A DNA stretch of 58,403 bases from Noviherbaspirillum suwonense (GTDB taxonomy: Bacteria > Pseudomonadota > Gammaproteobacteria > Burkholderiales > Burkholderiaceae_D). Of this stretch, positions 55,101-58,403 are shown in pieces. Position 1 is the stretch's first letter; every line of letters begins with the position of its first letter. The stretch covers positions 1 to 58,403 of the forward strand of contig NZ_FXUL01000033.1 of NCBI RefSeq assembly GCF_900182955.1. The letters are read 5' to 3'. The translations under genes were made by a program, and so were the position numbers. Under the pieces are notes generated by a model that searched no databases, had not been told where the DNA came from, and saw nothing but the letters and a program-made list of their open reading frames with translations.

Positions 55101-55208
55101 ACCAGCTGCCGGCACCAGATACACGACGGGACAGCCAGGAACGCGGTGCATGTCGCGCGCGTACTGGCCTCCTCGCTGCAGGCCGGCCCGGCAAGCGCGC
55201 TCGGCTGA
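52185..55208 (+). CDS. Large FAD/Fe-S 2-hydroxyacid dehydrogenase (fused oxidase and CCG-type Fe-S protein)
   Basis: A 1007-residue cytoplasmic or membrane-associated dehydrogenase. Order: FAD-binding domain (about 45-230; RGAGTSQCGQTVGDALVIDNSKWLNQV, GGMTGNNSCGSRSIEYGNMVHNV), FAD-oxidase C-terminal domain (to about 560), then a Fe-S region with CNNNGHCRKFDAGTMCPSYRAT and CVSCKGCKRECPTG, and two CCG domains (CCGRTYLSAGL, CCGMAGSFGY). This is the layout of D-lactate, D-2-hydroxyglutarate and glycolate-type dehydrogenases. The start at MHTQPI follows AAGGAA at 10 bases; an upstream TTG is less likely. Confidence 0.9.
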   Translation: MHTQPIHFVPAGPGRAESPLERHLRQEMQGEVLFSRADRGRYATDASIYQVMPVGVAVPRNQEDLLRCLDIARHHRAAVLARGAGTSQCGQTVGDALVIDNSKWLNQVIDFDPVAMTVTVEPGMVLDHLNAWLKPHGLWFPVDVSTAAQCTIGGMTGNNSCGSRSIEYGNMVHNVLAVDAVLADGTQARFGAMAGMPPAGRVGDIVSGIERIARRERSEIVERVPKVLRRVAGYNIDLFDCQNPRAYTDDGTANLAHILVGSEGTLAYSRQVTLKLAPLPGNKVLGVVNFPTFYQAMDMTQHIVRLGPTAVELVDRTMIDLALTNPAFEPVIRKALAGHPQAILLVEFAGDDKGALKEKLDRLAELMSDLGLPGAVVKMPDANEQKALWEVRKAGLNIMMSMKGDGKPVSFIEDCAVPLEHLAEYTSRLTDVFHKYGTEGTWYAHASVGTLHVRPILDMRRDGARDMREIAEVASALVREYKGAYSGEHGDGLCRGEWVAWQYGPRINQAFSEIKDLFDPDNRFNPDKIVRPPKMDDKRNFRFAPGYRELPLTPALDWSAWNVTRDPLTGEESAPGTGSDRSGGLAKAVEMCNNNGHCRKFDAGTMCPSYRATRDEKHVTRGRANTLRLAISGQLGEDGLASQDVKDVLDLCVSCKGCKRECPTGVDMAKIKIEARAAWTRKHGLSARDKLVGFMPRYAPYASRVGGLMAAADRAPRLSAWLKGKLGLASQRAFPQFRKSFLSGAGANRPAAAGSKEVLLFVDTFNNYMEPENAEAARRVLEAAGYAVHFNTRNGERPLCCGRTYLSAGLVDQARAEARRTLDQLLPYVERGLAIVGLEPSCLLSLRDEFLHYGYGAEAEKLAASAFLFEEFLVREKEAGRLALDLHALATSQALVHGHCHQKAFDAVHPVQTVLRWIPGLQVSVIESSCCGMAGSFGYEAEHYAVSQAMGELSLFPAVRKAASDTLLVADGTSCRHQIHDGTARNAVHVARVLASSLQAGPASALG

Positions 55209-55229
55209 AGTGGGACGCCGGCGGGCCCG

Positions 55230-55514
55230 TCAGGACCTGTCGGGCAGGTCGAGCTTGCCGGTCACGCTCAGCTTGTGTACGACAAGCTCGTCGATTTCCA
55301 GCCGCCTGATGCGCGCTTTCTTGACCGACAGCGAGCCGATCGCCAGCGCGCCCAGCGCCACCGCGCCGATCGCCAGCGCGCCGGTCGCCATCACGCCGAG
55401 CACGGTGCTGCCGATCGCCTGCGTGCCGATGGCGCGGGCGCCGATGGCCTGCTTGTCTATCCGGGATAAATGCGCAGGCGGCCGGTGCTTCGCAGCGCAG
55501 TGATTGAAAGGCAT
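55230..55514 (-). CDS. AIG-repeat small protein
   Basis: A 94-residue protein. Residues about 22-60 consist of short repeats with Ile/Leu-Gly every four to six residues (AIGARAIGTQAIG ... ALAIGAVALGALAIG), ending in a charged tail (KKARIRRLEIDELVVHKLSV). Such repeats are common in proteobacteria and may form a small beta-helix or membrane-associated segment. AGGAG lies about nine bases before the ATG. Convergent with the dehydrogenase at 52185. Function unknown. Confidence 0.75.
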   Translation of the reverse strand: MPFNHCAAKHRPPAHLSRIDKQAIGARAIGTQAIGSTVLGVMATGALAIGAVALGALAIGSLSVKKARIRRLEIDELVVHKLSVTGKLDLPDRS

Positions 55515-55644
55515 GATCGCTCCTGGTCGGTAGGGTGGGCCGGGTTATGAACGTTCAATGCTAATCCCGTCCGCAGCGCCGGCCTTGAACCCGCGCAGAA
55601 CATCGGACGCGCCGGCATGGCTGGCGGCAAGGCCCCGCTGCAGG

Positions 55645-56487
55645 TCAGCGCAGGGACTCGGGGACGGCAAGGGCTCCGCGCGCCGCCGCGTTTTCCATGC
55701 CCTGCACGCCGCGCCAGCTGGCGCCCTCGAAGCGCGCGCCGGTCAGCACGGCGTCGGCGAAGCGCGTATCGATCAATTCCGCGCCGCGCAGGTCGGCGCC
55801 GCTGAGGTCCGCGCCGCGCAGGTCCGCCGACGCGAACTCGGCGCCGGCCAGGTTGGCATTCATCAGCTTCGCGCCGCGCAGGTCGGCGAAGCTGAAATCG
55901 GCCCGCTTCAGGTCCGCGCCCGCCAGGTTGGCGTCGCGCAGGTCGGCCGAGGCGAAGCTTGCCCGCATCAGTCCCATCGACTGGTTCTTCATGTCGGCCG
56001 CGCCCTGCAGCCCGGCCAGGTTCGCGCCCCGCAGCCGCGCGCGCGACAGGTCGCCGATGAAGCGCGCGCCGGCCAGGTTCGCGCCGGCCAGGTTGGCGCC
56101 CTTGAGCTGCATCGAAAACATCATTGCGCCCGACAGGTTTGCGCCGCTGAAGTCCGCGCCTTCGCCGAAGCTGACGGTCAGGTTGCAGCCGGCAAGGTTG
56201 GCATGCTGGAGCTTGCTGCCGTTCAGCACCGCCGCGCCCAGGTTGGCGCCCTTGAAATCGATAGACGCCAGGTCCAGCCCGGACAGGTTCCTGGCATAGA
56301 AATCTGCCGGCGCGGCAGCCGTCGCCCCGGCCAGCCGCGACAGCACCTGCGCCCGGTCCAGCTTTTCGTAACCAGCCCATTCGGCCGCGCCCGCCGCGCC
56401 GGCTTGCGCCAGCAGCAGCGCCATCAGCAGCGCCATCAACAGGGAGCGCATGTGTTGGCTCGTGGGAAACAAGCGCCGGTTGGCCAT
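55645..56487 (-). CDS. Secreted pentapeptide-repeat protein
   Basis: A 280-residue protein with a signal peptide (hydrophobic about 14-34, ending near GAAGAAEW) and some 35 A(D/N)Lxx pentapeptide repeats from about 60 to 265 (GANLAGANLAGARF, ADLRGADLSGADLRGAEL). The repeats form a right-handed beta-helix. GAGGAG precedes the ATG; starts further upstream would block the signal peptide. It should be periplasmic or exported. Known members protect DNA gyrase, but an exported one is unlikely to. Its role is unknown. Confidence 0.85.
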   Translation of the reverse strand: MANRRLFPTSQHMRSLLMALLMALLLAQAGAAGAAEWAGYEKLDRAQVLSRLAGATAAAPADFYARNLSGLDLASIDFKGANLGAAVLNGSKLQHANLAGCNLTVSFGEGADFSGANLSGAMMFSMQLKGANLAGANLAGARFIGDLSRARLRGANLAGLQGAADMKNQSMGLMRASFASADLRDANLAGADLKRADFSFADLRGAKLMNANLAGAEFASADLRGADLSGADLRGAELIDTRFADAVLTGARFEGASWRGVQGMENAAARGALAVPESLR

Positions 56488-56973
56488 GACGGACTCCTCG
56501 GTCGGTGGGGAAAATGCGCCGCCTTTCCTGCTGCCTTGCGTCGATCCGGGTGGTCTGCGGGCAGCGACAGCGGCGTTGTCGGACTTCATAGTACAAAAAG
56601 ACATAATGCGTGCAGTCGCGCAGGAAATGAGTTTTTACACAACTTCTGATGACGGGCAAAGGCAGGTGAAACAGGCACGCATGGACACCGCCGCGGCGGA
56701 ACCGCAGGCTGCAGCGGGCGTCTGCGCAAAGGTAGCGCCCCGGACGCCCTGCCGCACGCTCTGCCGCATGCCGGGAAAAGCGGTGAGGACGACGGCCACC
56801 GGGCGCATGGCAGGCCGCGACCGTTGCCGTTCGGTCGCATGCGGGTCGATCCCCGGCTGACCGCTGCAATCATGCGTCAGGACAAGACCTCGTGCCGCCC
56901 GCCGCCCGACCGGGCGGCATCCCCGTAAAATTGTATTTACTATATCAAACGATAACTTACCGGGAGTAGCCGC
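56488..56973. other. Divergent intergenic region
   Basis: About 485 bp between the pentapeptide-repeat gene and the membrane protein. No credible gene is seen. AT-rich bases at 56930-56955 lie just upstream of the membrane-protein gene and are the probable promoter area. Confidence 0.5.
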
Positions 56974-57432
56974 ATGCCCAACACCGAGTCGATTGCCATC
57001 CGACAGCCCACGATGCAGTGGCCCATTGCCTTCGCCGCCGGCTTCGTTGCCGTGCTGGCGCTGCACCAGCCCATGCTCGGCCTGCTTTCCTCGCTCGGCA
57101 TCACCCAGGCGGTGCCGTATGCAAGCAAGGCGGTCGGGCCGCTGGGCGTGCCGCAGTTCATCTCGGCTGCCTTCTGGGGCGGGATCTGGGGCATGGTATT
57201 GCAGGCGGTGAGCCGCCGCTGGCCCGTCGGCGCGGGTTTCCTGCTGAAGTGCCTGATCTTCGGCATGATCTTTCCGACGCTGGTTGCCTGGTTCGTGGTC
57301 GCGCCCCTCAAGGGCCTGCCGATGGCCGGCGGATTCAAGGCCAACAACATGATCACCGGTCTTTGCGTCAATGCCGCCTGGGGACTGGGCGCCGGCATCC
57401 TGCTGGCGCTCTATCGCCGCAGCCGGCGCTAG
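56974..57432 (+). CDS. Conserved small membrane protein
   Basis: A 152-residue protein with four hydrophobic segments (about 15-45, 60-82, 88-108, 120-145) and a conserved-looking loop VPQFISAAFWGGIWGMVLQAVSRRW. CGGGAG lies nine bases before the ATG. No family is recognised with confidence. Upstream of, and possibly cotranscribed with, the dioxygenase gene. Confidence 0.7.
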   Translation: MPNTESIAIRQPTMQWPIAFAAGFVAVLALHQPMLGLLSSLGITQAVPYASKAVGPLGVPQFISAAFWGGIWGMVLQAVSRRWPVGAGFLLKCLIFGMIFPTLVAWFVVAPLKGLPMAGGFKANNMITGLCVNAAWGLGAGILLALYRRSRR

Positions 57433-57514
57433 TCGGCCGGCGGGGACGGCAAGGACAGCGGCAGGACGGCGAATCACGCTGATCCAGATGCAACGCCTAT
57501 TAAAGGATATCCCG

Positions 57515-58300
57515 ATGGAGCCCCTGCCTGTCCTATTCATTTCGCATGGCTCGCCGATGCTGGCGATCAGCGACAGCCCGGCCCGCCGCTTCCTCGAGTC
57601 GCTCGGACGTTCGCTGCCGCGGCCAACGTCCATCCTCGTCATCTCCGCGCACTGGGAGTCGGACGGCGCGCCGGCGGTCAGCCTGGCGCAGCAGCCGGCA
57701 ACCATCCATGACTTCCGCGGCTTCCCGCCCGAATTGTTTGCAATCGATTACCCGGCGCCGGGCGCGCCGGAACTGGCCGGCCATGCGGCGCAACTGCTGG
57801 AGCAGGCCGGCTATGCGGTCAAACGCAGCGCCGACCGCGGCCTGGACCATGGGGCCTGGGTGCCGCTGCGGCTGATGTACTTGCAGGCCGATATACCGGT
57901 CGCGCAACTGTCGCTGGTTCGCGGCGCCGGCCCGGCGGAACATGAAAGACTCGGCAGCGCGCTGTCCGCGCTGCGGCAGGAAGGCGTGCTGGTCGTCGGT
58001 TCGGGTTCGCTGACGCACAACCTGAACGAGTTTCGCGGCCAGGGAGTGGATGCGCCGGTGCCGTCCTGGGTCAGCGATTTCTCGGACTGGATGCATGCGA
58101 GGCTGCAGGCGCAGCAGCGGGATGCGCTGCTGGACTACCGGCGCGCCGCGCCCGACGGCGAGCGCAACCATCCGACCGAGGAACACCTTTTGCCGCTGTT
58201 CGTGGCAATGGGCGCGGCTGGCGCGGCAGCCAGGGCCGAGCGCATCCATGCGAGCTATGAATACGGCGTGCTGGCGATGGACGTCTACGCGTTTGCCTGA
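57515..58300 (+). CDS. DODA-type extradiol dioxygenase (LigB superfamily)
   Basis: A 261-residue enzyme of the DODA/YgiD type. Metal-binding residues appear in SHGSP (His about 10), VISAHWE (His about 45) and NHPTEEHLLP (His about 215-220). The first ATG supported by AAAGGA is at MEPLPV; two upstream in-frame ATGs are less likely. Known members open dihydroxyphenyl rings such as L-DOPA, though many bacterial copies have unknown substrates. No pathway partners are adjacent. Confidence 0.88.
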   Translation: MEPLPVLFISHGSPMLAISDSPARRFLESLGRSLPRPTSILVISAHWESDGAPAVSLAQQPATIHDFRGFPPELFAIDYPAPGAPELAGHAAQLLEQAGYAVKRSADRGLDHGAWVPLRLMYLQADIPVAQLSLVRGAGPAEHERLGSALSALRQEGVLVVGSGSLTHNLNEFRGQGVDAPVPSWVSDFSDWMHARLQAQQRDALLDYRRAAPDGERNHPTEEHLLPLFVAMGAAGAAARAERIHASYEYGVLAMDVYAFA

Positions 58301-58311
58301 AACCGGTCCTA

Positions 58312-58403
58312 GAGCCTGTTATGAACTAATGGACCGGTCTGGAAATCAATTGCGGGTACGGACACCCGTAAGCCTTATCCGAGCGACGTCAGCGATGAAG
58401 AAT
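58312..58403 (+). mobile_element. IS5-family insertion sequence, left end and transposase start (cut by window edge)
   Basis: From 58312 the sequence looks like an IS left end (GAGCCTGTTATGAACT), and frame 58367 onward translates as RKPYPSDVSDEE, the typical beginning of IS5-family (IS427/IS1031 group) transposases. No ATG, GTG or TTG lies in that frame between the stop at 58322 and Arg codon 58367, so the start may be an unusual codon or the copy may be degenerate. It begins 11 bp after the dioxygenase stop. The rest lies outside the window. Confidence 0.55.

Overview
The window reads as a GC-rich betaproteobacterium of the order Burkholderiales, probably Oxalobacteraceae-like. The reasons are its many Bug-type solute-binding proteins and TctA/TctB transporters, the form of the rRNA leader at the left edge, and a Rep/ParA/ParB/large-integrase backbone of the kind found on Burkholderiales secondary replicons. 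This is inference from protein families and sequence character; no database was searched.

Layout. (1) 1-300: leader and promoter of an rRNA operon transcribed leftward out of the window. (2) 0.4-17.9 kb: metabolic and housekeeping genes. These include an amidase, a CHRD lipoprotein, a fused 5-oxoprolinase/hydantoinase divergent from a TRAP transporter, a MarR-like regulator, a zinc alcohol dehydrogenase, a DUF3014 protein, an orphan Bug protein with an SDR, and a transglutaminase-like protein. (3) 18-23.4 kb: a three-PAS diguanylate cyclase, an IorA/IorB-like molybdenum hydroxylase, and small stress-type genes including CsbD. (4) 23.6-31.5 kb: the replicon core. It has about 17 iterons of 19 bp in two clusters, an inverted-repeat operator, a Rep_3-type initiator, parAB convergent to it, a gene-free stretch with related palindromes, and a 654-residue tyrosine recombinase. 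The unit therefore looks like a chromid or megaplasmid that also carries an rRNA operon.

(5) 31.9-36.9 kb: a compact peptide-export locus on the minus strand. A 60-residue precursor with a textbook double-glycine leader and a very hydrophilic, Ser/His/Lys/Arg-rich core is followed by a protein of unknown function with a ParB-like motif, a HlyD-type adaptor, and a C39-peptidase ABC exporter. Three stem-loops lie upstream of the precursor and a strong hairpin lies downstream. This is the best candidate for an undescribed system. A gene-poor, AT-richer stretch of about 1.15 kb follows.

(6) 38-55.2 kb: a carboxylate uptake and catabolism island. It has two complete Bug-TctB-TctA transporters, an extra Bug protein, two GntR/FCD regulators, a crotonase-fold protein lacking both catalytic glutamates, a CaiB/BaiF CoA-transferase, an MFS carrier, a serine-glyoxylate-type aminotransferase and a large FAD/Fe-S 2-hydroxyacid dehydrogenase. 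One operator-like motif (ATTTTG-YATT-CAAAAT) precedes three of the transcription units, which suggests a single regulon. (7) 55.2-58.4 kb: an AIG-repeat protein, a secreted pentapeptide-repeat protein, a membrane protein, a DODA-type dioxygenase, and the start of an IS5-family insertion sequence cut by the right edge.
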